Positions 27,482-37,228 of a stretch of DNA of 64,000 nucleotides are shown here, piece by piece. The DNA is from an uncultured Siphonobacter sp. (GTDB taxonomy: Bacteria; Bacteroidota; Bacteroidia; Cytophagales; Spirosomataceae). Position numbers and translations under genes: made by a program. The stretch is taken from NCBI GenBank assembly GCA_913774715.1, contig CAJYHS010000086.1, forward strand, positions 1 to 64,000, written 5' to 3'. The notes beneath the pieces were generated by a model. It saw nothing but the letters and a program-made list of their open reading frames with translations, was not told the origin of the DNA and did not search any database. Each line of letters opens with the position of its first letter. The first letter of the stretch is position 1.

Positions 27482-28969
27482 ATGAAAATATTCTCTGTCG
27501 ATCAAATCCGCCGCTGGGATTCTTATACCATTGAACATGAACCCATTACATCCATTGATCTTATGGAACGGGCCGCCCTTGCCTTTGTCGAATGGTTACT
27601 TCGTACGGGCGTAGTCGAAACGCACCATGATGTTTCAATCGTTTGTGGACTGGGTAATAATGGCGGAGATGGGTTAGCCATTGCCCGCTTATTAAAGCAG
27701 GCGGGTTATCTGCCTAAAGTATACATCATCCGGCACTCCGACCGAAGTTCGGCTGATTTTGAAACCAATCTAGGGCGTTATGAACATCTGGATGCCGTTC
27801 ACTGGGTAACCCAGAGCGACGATTTACATTTCTCTTCGAGCGGAATTGTTATTGATGCTTTAATGGGATCTGGATTAAGTCGGGGGTTAAGTGGGTTATT
27901 AGCTGAAGTTGTCCATAAAATTAATGCGAGTCAGTCGGAAGTCATATCCGTAGATATTGCTTCGGGCTTATTTGCTGATCAGGCCAATGCGGAGGGTGAC
28001 GTTATTATTCGACCTACTTATACCGTGAGTTTTCAGGTTCCTAAACTGGCTTTTTTACAACCCGGCAATGTTCAGTATGTAGGGAAATGGCAAACAGTAG
28101 ATATTGGGCTACATGCTGTTTATGCCGAGCAAACGGCTACAAACTGGTTTTATACCAATGCGTTAGCCTTACCAACGTTACCTGAGCGAAGCGGGTTTGC
28201 TAATAAAGGAAACTTTGGTCATGCCTTAGTAATTGCGGGAAGCCTGGGTAAAATTGGAGCGGCTGTACTGGCTTCACGTTCGTGCCTGCGAAGTGGGGTA
28301 GGTTTGCTAACGGTTCAGGTACCTCGGTGTGGCTATGAGATCATGCAAACGTCCGTTCCCGAAGCCATGTGTCTGGTAGATCAGGATTCCGACGAAATAA
28401 CAACAGCCCAGGACTGGTCGAAATACTCGGCTATCGGCATAGGCCCCGGATTAGGGAAGTCGGATAAGACCAGAACTTTTATGCGTCATTTCCTGTCCCA
28501 AACTCAAAAAATTCCCTGTGTATTTGATGCGGATGCTCTCAACATTCTGTCGGAAGAACGAGACCTTTTAAATCAGTTGCCCGAGAAAACCATCCTGACG
28601 CCTCACCCTAAGGAATTCGAACGGTTACTGGGAAAGCCCTGGAAGAACGATTACGAAAAACTGGAGCTACTACGGCAGTTTTGTGAGAAGCATCAGGTAA
28701 CCGTAGTCCTGAAAGGGCAGCATACAGTCGTGGCAACGCCAGATAATCAGTTCCACTTTAACTCAACGGGTAACCCTGGCATGGCTACGGGTGGCACCGG
28801 TGATGTGTTAACGGGGGTTATTACCGCTTTACTAGCTCAACAGCTGGAGCCTAAAAAAGCGGCTATTTTAAGCGTGTATCGTCACGGCGAAGCGGGAGAT
28901 CGGGCAGCGGCTAAGTACGGCCCGGTTGCGTTAAAGGCTGGTGATGTAGCTGAGTTACTCCGTTGGTAA
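27482..28969 (+). CDS. nnr: Bifunctional NAD(P)H-hydrate epimerase / ADP-dependent dehydratase
   Basis: The 495-residue cytosolic repair enzyme has two domains. The N-terminal YjeF_N epimerase domain (about 1-215) contains CGLGNNGGDGLAIARLL. The C-terminal NnrD dehydratase domain (about 225-495) contains GIGPGLG, TPHPKEFERLLG and NPGMATGGTGDVLTG. It converts damaged NAD(P)HX back to NAD(P)H, the epimerase interconverting R and S forms and the dehydratase removing water at the expense of ADP. The fusion and length match E. coli Nnr. It stands alone between terminators; no promoter match was found in the 57 bp after the preceding terminator. Confidence 0.95.
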   Translation: MKIFSVDQIRRWDSYTIEHEPITSIDLMERAALAFVEWLLRTGVVETHHDVSIVCGLGNNGGDGLAIARLLKQAGYLPKVYIIRHSDRSSADFETNLGRYEHLDAVHWVTQSDDLHFSSSGIVIDALMGSGLSRGLSGLLAEVVHKINASQSEVISVDIASGLFADQANAEGDVIIRPTYTVSFQVPKLAFLQPGNVQYVGKWQTVDIGLHAVYAEQTATNWFYTNALALPTLPERSGFANKGNFGHALVIAGSLGKIGAAVLASRSCLRSGVGLLTVQVPRCGYEIMQTSVPEAMCLVDQDSDEITTAQDWSKYSAIGIGPGLGKSDKTRTFMRHFLSQTQKIPCVFDADALNILSEERDLLNQLPEKTILTPHPKEFERLLGKPWKNDYEKLELLRQFCEKHQVTVVLKGQHTVVATPDNQFHFNSTGNPGMATGGTGDVLTGVITALLAQQLEPKKAAILSVYRHGEAGDRAAAKYGPVALKAGDVAELLRW

Positions 28970-29107
28970 TGGGTTGATAGTTAGGTATTTATTTTTAAAT
29001 AATACTTTCCCAATATTAAATTTTACTTTCAATGTTATCAAATTGTTAATTTTTAGTGAAATTATGGTTAAGTTCGAAAAGCATTCATATTTAACCCAGA
29101 TTTCGCG

Positions 29108-29620
29108 ATGAAGACAATTATATATATAGTTATGTGCATGGTTGCTTTGGCATCCTGCACCACTAGTAAAGTACGAGTAGATACAACCCTCGATGAGCGA
29201 GTTTCATTAGCCTATAATCGGACGTATTCCATTTTGAAAAGTTCTGGACTACAAGGATTTGACGAAGAGAATCAGCAAATTATTGTGGATGAAATCGAGA
29301 CGCAAATGCGGGCTCGGGGGTATACCTATCAGGAAGAAAAAGGAGATTTATCGGTGATTTTCTCCGTGTATACGGATGCTTTCCGTCTGAAACAAACGGA
29401 TCCGAACTACGCGGCCAGTAAACTGAAAAAAGGCACTTTATTAATTCACCTCGTAGATGAAGCCCTGAATCGCTCAGTATGGATGGGTTATGCTTCAGGT
29501 TTGTTCGAGAAGACGGAAGCGTTACCCGAAAGTCAGGTTCGTTCAGCTACCCGACGCATTATGGATCAGTATCCGGCTACGGCTTATGGGTATTTGCCGA
29601 TGAAAATGGCAAAGCAATAA
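29108..29620 (+). CDS. DUF4136-type lipoprotein
   Basis: The 170-residue protein has the lipobox LASC with lipidated Cys17. The mature part fits the DUF4136 fold: VRVDTTLDE opening, a helix with the TQMRARGY segment, and the later strands GTLLIHLVDEALNRSVWMGYASG. Such proteins are anchored in the outer membrane and have no established biochemical function. The ATG 29108 start gives a standard lipoprotein signal. The upstream gap is AT-rich; TAAGTTCG (29069-29076) is an imperfect -7 candidate. A terminator follows at 29649-29682. Confidence 0.7.
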   Translation: MKTIIYIVMCMVALASCTTSKVRVDTTLDERVSLAYNRTYSILKSSGLQGFDEENQQIIVDEIETQMRARGYTYQEEKGDLSVIFSVYTDAFRLKQTDPNYAASKLKKGTLLIHLVDEALNRSVWMGYASGLFEKTEALPESQVRSATRRIMDQYPATAYGYLPMKMAKQ

Positions 29621-29648
29621 TAGTTTGATTTCGTCTGAGCCTTTGAAT

Positions 29649-29682
29649 AAAGCGAGCTGGATTTGATCCGGCTCGCTTTTGG
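29649..29682 (+). terminator. Terminator after the DUF4136 gene
   Basis: A 14-bp stem with one G:T pair (29649-29662 with 29666-29679) and a TTG loop, followed by TTTT. Confidence 0.8.
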
Positions 29683-29762
29683 CTTTTATAGCTTACTCAG
29701 CGAGTAAGTAATTTGAATTGCAAGTAGACAAGGAGCTGTTCAGATGAATACTTTAAACCTAA

Positions 29763-29802
29763 TACAAACAAAAATTCGCCGAACCCAGAGGGTTCGGCGA
29801 AT
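29763..29802 (-). terminator. Orphan minus-strand terminator-like hairpin
   Basis: A perfect 13-bp stem (29774-29786 with 29790-29802) has a 3-nt loop. Read on the minus strand it is followed by TTTTTGTTTG, a terminator shape. No minus-strand gene lies to its right before the plus-strand gene at 30067. The surrounding gap 29683-30040 shows no protein-coding gene that I can support. Confidence 0.55.
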
Positions 29803-30040
29803 CCGTTATTGGTCTTTCTTCCCATTTGAAAACCATATTTTGAACGTTACTATCTGTGCATGTATAGCAACGTGAATAGGCATTTCAATTTTCTGGTGAT
29901 TTGATCTCTTCCAGAAATATCTTATGCAATGATACGAACAATATTGAATCATACAAAGAAATATTTGAATTTTTTCACGTAAAATTTTTTTAAAAATGAA
30001 TCAGATAAGCCCGTAAGGTTCTTGAAGTGAGATTAATGGG

Positions 30041-30048
30041 TACTTTTG
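30041..30048 (+). promoter_or_regulatory. -7 element of the POTRA/Omp85-like gene
   Basis: TACTTTTG matches the -7 consensus exactly, 18 bp before ATG 30067. This implies a leader of only about 12-14 nt and argues against translation from the TTG at 30046, which overlaps the box. No -33 element at the usual spacing was seen. Confidence 0.45.
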
Positions 30049-30066
30049 AAGACTTGTACAGCCCCT

Positions 30067-31470
30067 ATGTTTGCTACTTTATTTAGTGCACTTCTTCATT
30101 TTCAGTCAGTTAGCCCTTCGCTGCCTGATTCCAGTTACGTTATTGTCAATGAAATCAAATTCACGGGTAACCGCCGTACCAAGGAGTTCATTATCAGACG
30201 AGAACTGGATTTTAGGGAAGGGGATACTTTATCCGTGGCAACCCTAACGGATCGTCTGGAGAGGAATCGGCGGAAAATTTTTAATACCAATCTTTTTGTC
30301 TCCGCTGATGCGAAAGTAAGCCTTCAGAAAAGCCCTGATTCTACGAATGTGGCTCAGATTGAGTTTGACTTACACGAGCAGTGGTATATTCTCGGGTTTC
30401 CCGTTTTCCAGTTAGCGGACCGAAACTTCAATGAGTGGTGGACGGAGCGAAACCGAGATCTGAGTCGAACGATTTACGGAGTCAACCTTCGGCATTATAA
30501 CGTTCGGGGTAGGGCTGAGCAATTGAAGATCAATCTGGAGTTTGGCTTTGCTCAGTATTATGATTTGTCGTATTACATTCCTTATATAGATAAAAAACAG
30601 AAAATAGGAGTAACGCTAGGCGTTTCGTATAACACCACGAAGAATTTACCTTACCGAACCGACCAGGATAAACTGGTATATCTGCGAAGTGACGAATTAC
30701 TGCGGGACCGTTTTTACACCAATGTCATTTTCCGCCGAAGAAATCATTACTATGATTTTCAGACGCTGGAATTCCGGTATGCTTCGCACGTCATTTCGGA
30801 TACGATTGCGGCCTTAAATCCTAATTATTTCCTGGAAAACCGGACGCGACAGAAATACTTCCTGGCGTCTTACGGTTACACGTACGATTTTCGGGATAAA
30901 GCCCAGTATCCGCTCCGAGGATTCGTCTTTAGAGCCTTGTTGAACCGCTACGGATTATTACCCAGCGATGATATTAATCTGACAGATTTGACGGTAGGGT
31001 TTGCCCGGTATAAACCGCTGGGCGGAAAGTGGTATTATGGAGCCGTGGCGGAAGGAAAAACGTCCTATCCCCAATTACAGCCTTACTTACAAACCAGAGG
31101 GCTGGGGTATTTGAATGATTTGGTGCGAGGGTATGAGTTATTTACCGTGGATGGACAGCATTATTTCTACCTGAAGAACACGCTACGGTATCAGTTACTC
31201 GATAAAAAGATTTTCCTGAAACCGCTGCGGAAAATTAGGCAGTTCAATACCATTCCGATTGAAATTTATCCCAATGCTTTTATTGATGCGGGTCAATCCT
31301 GGAATCAGTATCGAGGGTATTACAACAGCCGATTTGCCAATAAATTTCTTTTGGGTTACGGCTTCGGCGTAGACATCGTCACCTACTACAACGCCGTTCT
31401 TCGCCTGCATTATGCTTTCACGAAAGATGGGGTAGGCGGGTTTCGATTCAATTTGGCAAGGGAGTTTTAA
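30067..31470 (+). CDS. POTRA-domain outer-membrane protein of the Omp85/BamA-like superfamily
   Basis: This is a 467-residue protein. A short hydrophobic leader precedes one POTRA domain (about 20-95: VIVNEIKFTGNRRTKEFIIR, then RRKIFNTNLFVSADAKV). The rest is a 16-strand-type barrel with alternating aromatic strands, ending in RFNLAREF with a terminal Phe. BamA itself has five POTRA domains and about 800 residues. This single-POTRA, short form resembles TamA/PlpD-like or Bacteroidota-specific Omp85 relatives, whose client is unknown. The start is placed at ATG 30067 because a -7 promoter box overlaps the upstream TTG. A bidirectional terminator follows. Confidence 0.75.
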   Translation: MFATLFSALLHFQSVSPSLPDSSYVIVNEIKFTGNRRTKEFIIRRELDFREGDTLSVATLTDRLERNRRKIFNTNLFVSADAKVSLQKSPDSTNVAQIEFDLHEQWYILGFPVFQLADRNFNEWWTERNRDLSRTIYGVNLRHYNVRGRAEQLKINLEFGFAQYYDLSYYIPYIDKKQKIGVTLGVSYNTTKNLPYRTDQDKLVYLRSDELLRDRFYTNVIFRRRNHYYDFQTLEFRYASHVISDTIAALNPNYFLENRTRQKYFLASYGYTYDFRDKAQYPLRGFVFRALLNRYGLLPSDDINLTDLTVGFARYKPLGGKWYYGAVAEGKTSYPQLQPYLQTRGLGYLNDLVRGYELFTVDGQHYFYLKNTLRYQLLDKKIFLKPLRKIRQFNTIPIEIYPNAFIDAGQSWNQYRGYYNSRFANKFLLGYGFGVDIVTYYNAVLRLHYAFTKDGVGGFRFNLAREF

Positions 31471-31473
31471 AAT

Positions 31474-31505
31474 AAAACAGCCGGGTAAAAGCCCGGCTGT
31501 TTTTG
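31474..31505. terminator. Bidirectional terminator between the Omp85-like gene and the DUF1735 gene
   Basis: AAAACAGCCGGG (31474-31485) pairs with CCCGGCTGTTTT (31492-31503) around a 6-nt loop. Confidence 0.9.
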
Positions 31506-31518
31506 CTTGGTTAACCTA

Positions 31519-32391
31519 TTACTTTAATTTGATAGTTTCAGTAACAACTCTGAATCCTCCAGATCCTGAATACTTATAATTCAAGGTAAAAGTTTTTGTA
31601 GACGGATCATACGTATTAACTCCTTCCTGAATCACACCAGAGGCAGTAGAGCCTTTAGGAGTTATCGTTACTGTATTATCAGGATTGACCGTAAGCCACA
31701 TAAGCCATCCAGAACCGCCAAGGTCAGCGAATTCAGTAACAACGGTAGTTAAGTTAACCGTTGTTAAAGTCTTATCCTTATCAATTGCTCTAGATGAGGA
31801 GGCTGTAGGATGGGTAAAGTAACCCGTAGAGCGGTAAGTTCCATCGTATTGATTCTTTATACTAACAAATACTATAATAGAATCACCGGTTGGTTTAATC
31901 GTAGCTCCACCTGCATCTGAAATGGCATAAGCCAAGGCGTATTTGTGAGATATATCCCATTTACTACCATCCAGATTAATACTCATATCTTTCGCAAAAT
32001 CTCCGGAGGCAAAGTTGAATGTATAGCCATCCGAATTTTTTTGAATACCTTCTGTACTGGCTAAGGTATATAAGGATTCAGGCAGCCACTCAAAAGTCTC
32101 ATTATGAGATTTATTATAAGCATCAAGCATGGCACGAGAAGCCGTCAATTTCACAGCCGTAGGCTGCTGAAGTGAGGCATTGGAGTTCGCATCTTTACGA
32201 ATATTGAAAAGATCAACTTTCCGAACAGTTGTAAAGGGGCTGAAGTAAATCTTGTTTTCAGAACCTTCATAAAACCGTACGACGGTAGTTCCCTGATCGG
32301 TAAGAGGAACCAGGTCATCTTTAATGCAAGATGTCATTAAAGAGCTTAAGGAGATGGCCGTTAGCCAGTATCTCACGAGAATATTTTTCAT
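31519..32391 (-). CDS. DUF1735/DUF4361-type surface lipoprotein of a SusCD unit
   Basis: The 290-residue lipoprotein has the lipobox LMTSC (Cys22 from the ATG at 32391); a GTG twelve bases upstream would give a slightly longer form. The N-terminal half resembles DUF1735 (strand-rich, VKLTASRAMLDAYN and WLPESLYTL). The C-terminal half resembles DUF4361 (YDGTYRSTGYFTHP to the end). Proteins of this pairing are usually the third gene of susCD operons and bind glycan at the surface or carry the enzyme role in some loci. It is last in the operon with susD 35 bp upstream. The ligand is unknown. Confidence 0.75.
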   Translation of the reverse strand: MKNILVRYWLTAISLSSLMTSCIKDDLVPLTDQGTTVVRFYEGSENKIYFSPFTTVRKVDLFNIRKDANSNASLQQPTAVKLTASRAMLDAYNKSHNETFEWLPESLYTLASTEGIQKNSDGYTFNFASGDFAKDMSINLDGSKWDISHKYALAYAISDAGGATIKPTGDSIIVFVSIKNQYDGTYRSTGYFTHPTASSSRAIDKDKTLTTVNLTTVVTEFADLGGSGWLMWLTVNPDNTVTITPKGSTASGVIQEGVNTYDPSTKTFTLNYKYSGSGGFRVVTETIKLK

Positions 32392-32426
32392 ATATATCTT
32401 CACAAGTTAAGTATAACCATCATTTG

Positions 32427-33875
32427 TTATTGTTGATCCCACCACACTCGGGCATCTGGACTATCACCACCTGGAATACGAGCTACTGCTTCTTCAACAC
32501 TAGCCTGATTTGTTGTGTATTCATTGGACTCATATACATAACGGCGAGGAATTTGCTTCGAAGCATTGGTTGCATCGGGAGCAGGAGTTAAACTAGGATA
32601 ACCCGTTTTTCTCCAGATGTTCCAGCCTTGCCAACCGTCAGGATAACTGGCAATATATCGTTGGGTAGCAATATTCCGTAGGTTTGCACCCGCTCCCGCA
32701 GCTGAGGTTAAAGCCACGCCCGTTTGAGTGAAGTATGTGGCGGCCGGTGCCGTTAGTCCCCACTGTTCATAAGATAAGTTAATGCCCTGCTGATATATGG
32801 TGCTTAAGTTTTCAGTAGTCCAGCCATAATCGGCAGCTTCGGCACGGGCTAAAGCAATATGAGCGGCCCCTACAATGACTACGGTTGCATCAGGAGTACG
32901 TTTGTCTCCTCTTAAAATACGAGCCCAAGTAGGATTGGCGGCTGTAAAAGCTTCCGCTCTGGAACGGGCTAAACCGTAAGGGACTCCAATATTGGAACTC
33001 GTATTAGAATTACTAACTCCCTGTACTTCTGTTGCTCCGCCAAATACACTCTGACGGGTATCTGAAAGGGATGCCATCAGAGTCGTCATGGTTGCACTTT
33101 CTGCGTAGTCTTTACGACCATTATAAGCTGACCACCAAGGGTTATTGTAGTTACCTCCAGGATAAGCTACTTTGAAATTCTGTGCGTTTGTACTGATATA
33201 ACCCGCAGGGTCGGCCAAAGCAGCTTTGAATTCCGTGGCTGCATAACCTGCAGCCGTAGGGAATTTTTTAGATAGTTGCAAAGCCATTAACATCCGCATG
33301 GAGGTAGCGGTACGTTTCCAGGCAGCTATATCACCATTAAAAATGATATCACCTGTAATGGCACTATTATCAAAAGAGTTATTCGCATCTTTCAAAGCTT
33401 GGATCATGCCTTTATAGATGTCTTCCTGACGGTCATATTTAGGTTTTGAGTTTTCAGCCCCCTTCAATGCCTCACTATACGGAACATCACCCCACTGATC
33501 AGTAATCGTCCAAAAAATGTATTGCTGCATGATTTTAGCAATAGCACTCATGTTGGCACTCTGATTTAGATTAATAATATTCTGTAAATCATAAAGGCTA
33601 CTGGCATAATTTCCAGCAAAAGCAAGCTGAGGTAAGCTGTAAAGAGAAACGTCCGTATACTGAGTTTCAGAAAAGTATTGAGAATACAATCCGCCTCGGG
33701 TATTTGAAGCGTAACCCGAAATGCCAGCCTGAACATTCGTTAAAAGTGCTCCAATAGTTGGTGTCGTCGTTGCATCCGGTTGCACGTTAGTAGAACCGAA
33801 GTCAGACAATTTATTACAAGCAGAAAGGCCACTTAACAAAAGAGCCGTTAATGCATATATGTATCTTCTTTTCAT
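32427..33875 (-). CDS. SusD/RagB-family lipoprotein (SusD-like_2 type)
   Basis: The 482-residue protein has the lipobox LSAC with lipidated Cys20. TPR-like helices and internal segments such as DQWGDVPYSEALKG, MRMLMALQLSKKFP and the closing YVYESNEYTTN mark the shorter SusD subfamily that partners long SusC proteins. It binds the nutrient at the cell surface and closes the barrel of the SusC protein encoded 31 bp upstream. The gene order susC-susD-DUF1735 on the minus strand has no internal terminators. It shares little with the SusD at 11933-13723, so the two systems take different substrates. Confidence 0.9.
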   Translation of the reverse strand: MKRRYIYALTALLLSGLSACNKLSDFGSTNVQPDATTTPTIGALLTNVQAGISGYASNTRGGLYSQYFSETQYTDVSLYSLPQLAFAGNYASSLYDLQNIINLNQSANMSAIAKIMQQYIFWTITDQWGDVPYSEALKGAENSKPKYDRQEDIYKGMIQALKDANNSFDNSAITGDIIFNGDIAAWKRTATSMRMLMALQLSKKFPTAAGYAATEFKAALADPAGYISTNAQNFKVAYPGGNYNNPWWSAYNGRKDYAESATMTTLMASLSDTRQSVFGGATEVQGVSNSNTSSNIGVPYGLARSRAEAFTAANPTWARILRGDKRTPDATVVIVGAAHIALARAEAADYGWTTENLSTIYQQGINLSYEQWGLTAPAATYFTQTGVALTSAAGAGANLRNIATQRYIASYPDGWQGWNIWRKTGYPSLTPAPDATNASKQIPRRYVYESNEYTTNQASVEEAVARIPGGDSPDARVWWDQQ

Positions 33876-33906
33876 GAGATCTTTTAAAATTTAGCCAGTT
33901 TTACAA

Positions 33907-36900
33907 TTAGAATCCAAGACGAAGGTTAAAGCCTAAACCTCGGGTGCCGGGTAACTGGCCAGTTTCACCGTATACAGCACTTACTTCAGAGGGATCGAAG
34001 TCTTTTGTTTTGGCGTAAATCAGTACAGGGTTACGGGCTACAATAGAAAAAGTAACGTCTTTCACATATTTGTCAATACCCAGCTTACGTACAGGTAAAC
34101 GATAGCCAATGGATGCTTCACGTAATTTGACGAAAGTCAGATCATAAATGAATTCGTCAAAAGTCCGGTTGTTATACAGGTTGGCATAGTAATCACGAGC
34201 TTCTACGTAATAATTTACAGCTTCGCCTGATTCATTTACGCCAGATACGTGTACCCCACCACCATCAGCCACGGCATCGCGAATGGGATTACCCTTGTCG
34301 TTGACTGTAGCTGTACGAGCGGTCAGGCCACTATATGATCCCCACATGTTGGAAAGAGAAGCAAATTTTCCGCCAATTTGATAATCAATGTTTACGTTCA
34401 GAATAAAATCATTCAGGATCGTAAATCCGTTTTGAAGACCACCGGTAATGCGGGGAAGAACGCTGCCAAAGTGTACATTAGGATCATTCACATAGAATCC
34501 ACTGCTGTTCACTACGGGTTGACCGTTAATGCGTTTGATACCATTGCCATAAAGTTGGCCCCAGCGTTGACCTTCTTCGTGAACCAAATAAGGAACAGTG
34601 CTACCCCATACACCACCTAAGTTATTCGTACGAGTTACCCCATATTCGCGGCTCAGTTCAACTACGTCATTTTTGATCAAATCAGCGTAAGTGGCGGTAA
34701 TATCCCAGCGGAAATTAGCTAGTGAAACAGGGCGAGCAGTTACTTTTAATTCAATACCTTGCTTTGTTATTTTACCAATGTTAGTTAAAAGAGAGCTAAA
34801 GCCACTGGCACCGTTGATAGTAAGCGAGTAGGGGAAGCCTACTTCAGAACCATCCCAATAAGTAGCAGAAAGGCCTAAGCGGCTGTTAAAGAATTCAAGA
34901 TCAACGCCGATTTCTTTTTGTGAAGCTACTGAACCCTTGATATTTGGTGATACAATCTGATCAGGAGTACTCATAAGGAAGTTAGAGCCCCATTTGAATT
35001 GATTAACTCCGTATGCCATGCCAGGGTAACGGTAGGCTCCAAAAGTTTCATTAGTCGTACCTAGGGCTTTTGGAATTTGACCCCAAGAAGCTCTTACTTT
35101 ACCAGAAGTCAGCCATGAATTGCTGGATTTTGGAAGTAAATCACTAAATACGAATGACGCTCCATAAGACTGAGATAATACAGAATTATCATTAGCCGGT
35201 AGCGTTGAGAACCAGTCATTACGTAAGGTAGCTTCAAAGAAAAGAAAGTTTTTAAATCCTAAAACTGCTTTTCCAAAAACGGCATTATACGCTTCTGTTG
35301 TTCTGCCATTACCAATACTAGCTGCATTGACGGAGTTTGAAATGGTAAACAAATCAGGGATACTAAGCCCCTGATTAGTATTAGATGAGTTGCTTTTTGA
35401 AACCCATTTAAATAAGTCAGCTCCTACGTTTGCATCAATGCTGAACACGTCCGAGAACTTTTTGTTGTAAAGGGCAATAAATTCTAAGTTACGGCGATTG
35501 GAGAAGGTATTCCCTGTGCCGTAATAGCCTCGTACGCCAGTTTGATTTGCACTACTTTCTAATTGACTGCTGATCTTAGTTTCGTAAAAAGTCGTCGTTT
35601 GCTGTTTACGATAGGTAAATTTGAATCTTAAATCATCATTAGCTTTGTAGGTAAAACTAACGTCTCCAAATAAGCGATCCCTTTGTTGGGTAGGCTTATA
35701 TAAGTCGAAAAACGTATAGGTATTGTACCAATAGTTAGCACCGTAAAATCCTTTGGGGTTGCTTGGATCGTATGAAACAGGGTTGGCGTGATTCCAGCTT
35801 CCATAAACACCATCTGGAGTTTTCATTCCTCGAAGTTCCCTCATGATATCAATATCCAGGTCGCGGTGGAACCACTGGTTGAACGCTCCCGTCGATTGGT
35901 TACCGTAGGCGTCATCAATTTGTCCGTTCAAAACCCAGTTTGAGTAATTGATGTTCGCTGAAGCTTCAAAGTGCTTATTGAGTTCATAGGTCGTGGCGAT
36001 GTTCAACGTATTTTTTTTCAAATCACTGTTCGGTAATAAGCCATTGGTGTACTGATTACCATATGTGAGTTTGAAGTTCAACTGATCACTAGCCGTATTC
36101 AGCGTAACACTGTTATTGAGAAAAACACCGGTTTCGTAGAAATCACGACCATTGTTAGGTTGGGGCGTTAGACGAGCTGTTTGATACGAGCGGCTATGGC
36201 CACCATACCAAGCATACCAAGGGATATATTCTTGACCAACCATTCGAGGGCCCCAGCTGGAATCGTCATTGTAGTCATGATAATACTTGCCATCCAATGC
36301 TTTCCATTCCGTAGGATCCCCTTCTTTCCAACTGTATTTCATTAAGTCTGAGGAAGAACCACCTGCATAAGAGTTCTGATAATTGGGCAGAATGTATACT
36401 TTGTCAAATTGAGCACCAAGGTTCAATGTTACTCCTAATCCAGGTGTTTTGCGACCCTTTTTCATGGTAATAACGATCGCTCCATTTGCTGCCTGAGAAC
36501 CGAACTGAGCCGCTGCCGCCGGACCCTGTAAGACAGAGACGTTTTCAATATCATCGTTGTTGATGTCGTCAATGTTTGGAAGGATCGTACCATCTACTAC
36601 ATAAAGTGCACCACTGCCTGTGCCAAAACCAGAAGTACCCCGAAGGCGGACTTCTGTATTTCTTCCTAAAGCAGCAGCTGACTGACTACGTACCTGAATA
36701 CCAGCAACTTTACCTGCGAGGGCATTGTTGAAGTTAGATTGACGGATGACGTTTAATTGTTCCTGGCTAACTACCTGTGCACTGTACGTTGCTGAGCGGG
36801 CAGTTTGTTTGGTTCCGTAAGCTCCAGTAACTACAACTTCACTCAGCTGAGCATTACCAGTAGATAAAATGACATCGATAACCGTTTTGTCACCAGATTC

Positions 36901-37152
36901 AATCTCCTGTTTAGCAAAGCCAATGGATGAAAAAACAAGAAATGCTTTGTTAGGAACATTGATGCGATATACACCTTGGGCATTAGTGGAAGCTCCCTGC
37001 GTAGTACCTTTAACAGTAACGTTAACTCCAGGAATTGGGGAACCGTCATCACCCGAAGTAACCGTGCCAGTGACCTCACGGCTTTGTGCGTGAACTGGGA
37101 GCATAGCCAGCACACCAAGCAACATGAATGTTGCAAGTAGAATTTTTCTCAT
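33907..37152 (-). CDS. SusC/RagA-family TonB-linked outer-membrane transporter
   Basis: The 1081-residue protein has a signal peptide (cleaved near VHAQS, residue 23). The carboxypeptidase-regulatory-like domain spans about 25-100 (GTVTSGDDGSPIPGVNV). The plug follows (about 105-235, VVVTGAYGTKQTARS, then VQRSQ-type and LRGTSGFGTGSG segments). The large barrel ends GLGFNLRLGF with a terminal Phe. A good promoter lies 44 bp upstream. The unit is on the same strand as, and downstream of, the lut/rha genes, which makes it a candidate importer of rhamnose-containing glycans. No sequence feature proves the ligand. Confidence 0.95.
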   Translation of the reverse strand: MRKILLATFMLLGVLAMLPVHAQSREVTGTVTSGDDGSPIPGVNVTVKGTTQGASTNAQGVYRINVPNKAFLVFSSIGFAKQEIESGDKTVIDVILSTGNAQLSEVVVTGAYGTKQTARSATYSAQVVSQEQLNVIRQSNFNNALAGKVAGIQVRSQSAAALGRNTEVRLRGTSGFGTGSGALYVVDGTILPNIDDINNDDIENVSVLQGPAAAAQFGSQAANGAIVITMKKGRKTPGLGVTLNLGAQFDKVYILPNYQNSYAGGSSSDLMKYSWKEGDPTEWKALDGKYYHDYNDDSSWGPRMVGQEYIPWYAWYGGHSRSYQTARLTPQPNNGRDFYETGVFLNNSVTLNTASDQLNFKLTYGNQYTNGLLPNSDLKKNTLNIATTYELNKHFEASANINYSNWVLNGQIDDAYGNQSTGAFNQWFHRDLDIDIMRELRGMKTPDGVYGSWNHANPVSYDPSNPKGFYGANYWYNTYTFFDLYKPTQQRDRLFGDVSFTYKANDDLRFKFTYRKQQTTTFYETKISSQLESSANQTGVRGYYGTGNTFSNRRNLEFIALYNKKFSDVFSIDANVGADLFKWVSKSNSSNTNQGLSIPDLFTISNSVNAASIGNGRTTEAYNAVFGKAVLGFKNFLFFEATLRNDWFSTLPANDNSVLSQSYGASFVFSDLLPKSSNSWLTSGKVRASWGQIPKALGTTNETFGAYRYPGMAYGVNQFKWGSNFLMSTPDQIVSPNIKGSVASQKEIGVDLEFFNSRLGLSATYWDGSEVGFPYSLTINGASGFSSLLTNIGKITKQGIELKVTARPVSLANFRWDITATYADLIKNDVVELSREYGVTRTNNLGGVWGSTVPYLVHEEGQRWGQLYGNGIKRINGQPVVNSSGFYVNDPNVHFGSVLPRITGGLQNGFTILNDFILNVNIDYQIGGKFASLSNMWGSYSGLTARTATVNDKGNPIRDAVADGGGVHVSGVNESGEAVNYYVEARDYYANLYNNRTFDEFIYDLTFVKLREASIGYRLPVRKLGIDKYVKDVTFSIVARNPVLIYAKTKDFDPSEVSAVYGETGQLPGTRGLGFNLRLGF

Positions 37153-37196
37153 GTTTTTTGGTTAAGGAATTAGTAAATATTTCTAAATACTATAAA

Positions 37197-37228
37197 CAAA
37201 CATAATATATCGTTTGTCTAAATTCAAA
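37197..37228 (-). promoter_or_regulatory. Strong Bacteroidota promoter of the second susCD unit
   Basis: On the minus strand, TTTG (37225-37228), 20-bp spacer, TATGTTTG (37197-37204): both boxes match consensus exactly. The leader to the susC start is about 40 nt. The rest of the 37153-37470 gap is very AT-rich with no gene. Confidence 0.8.
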
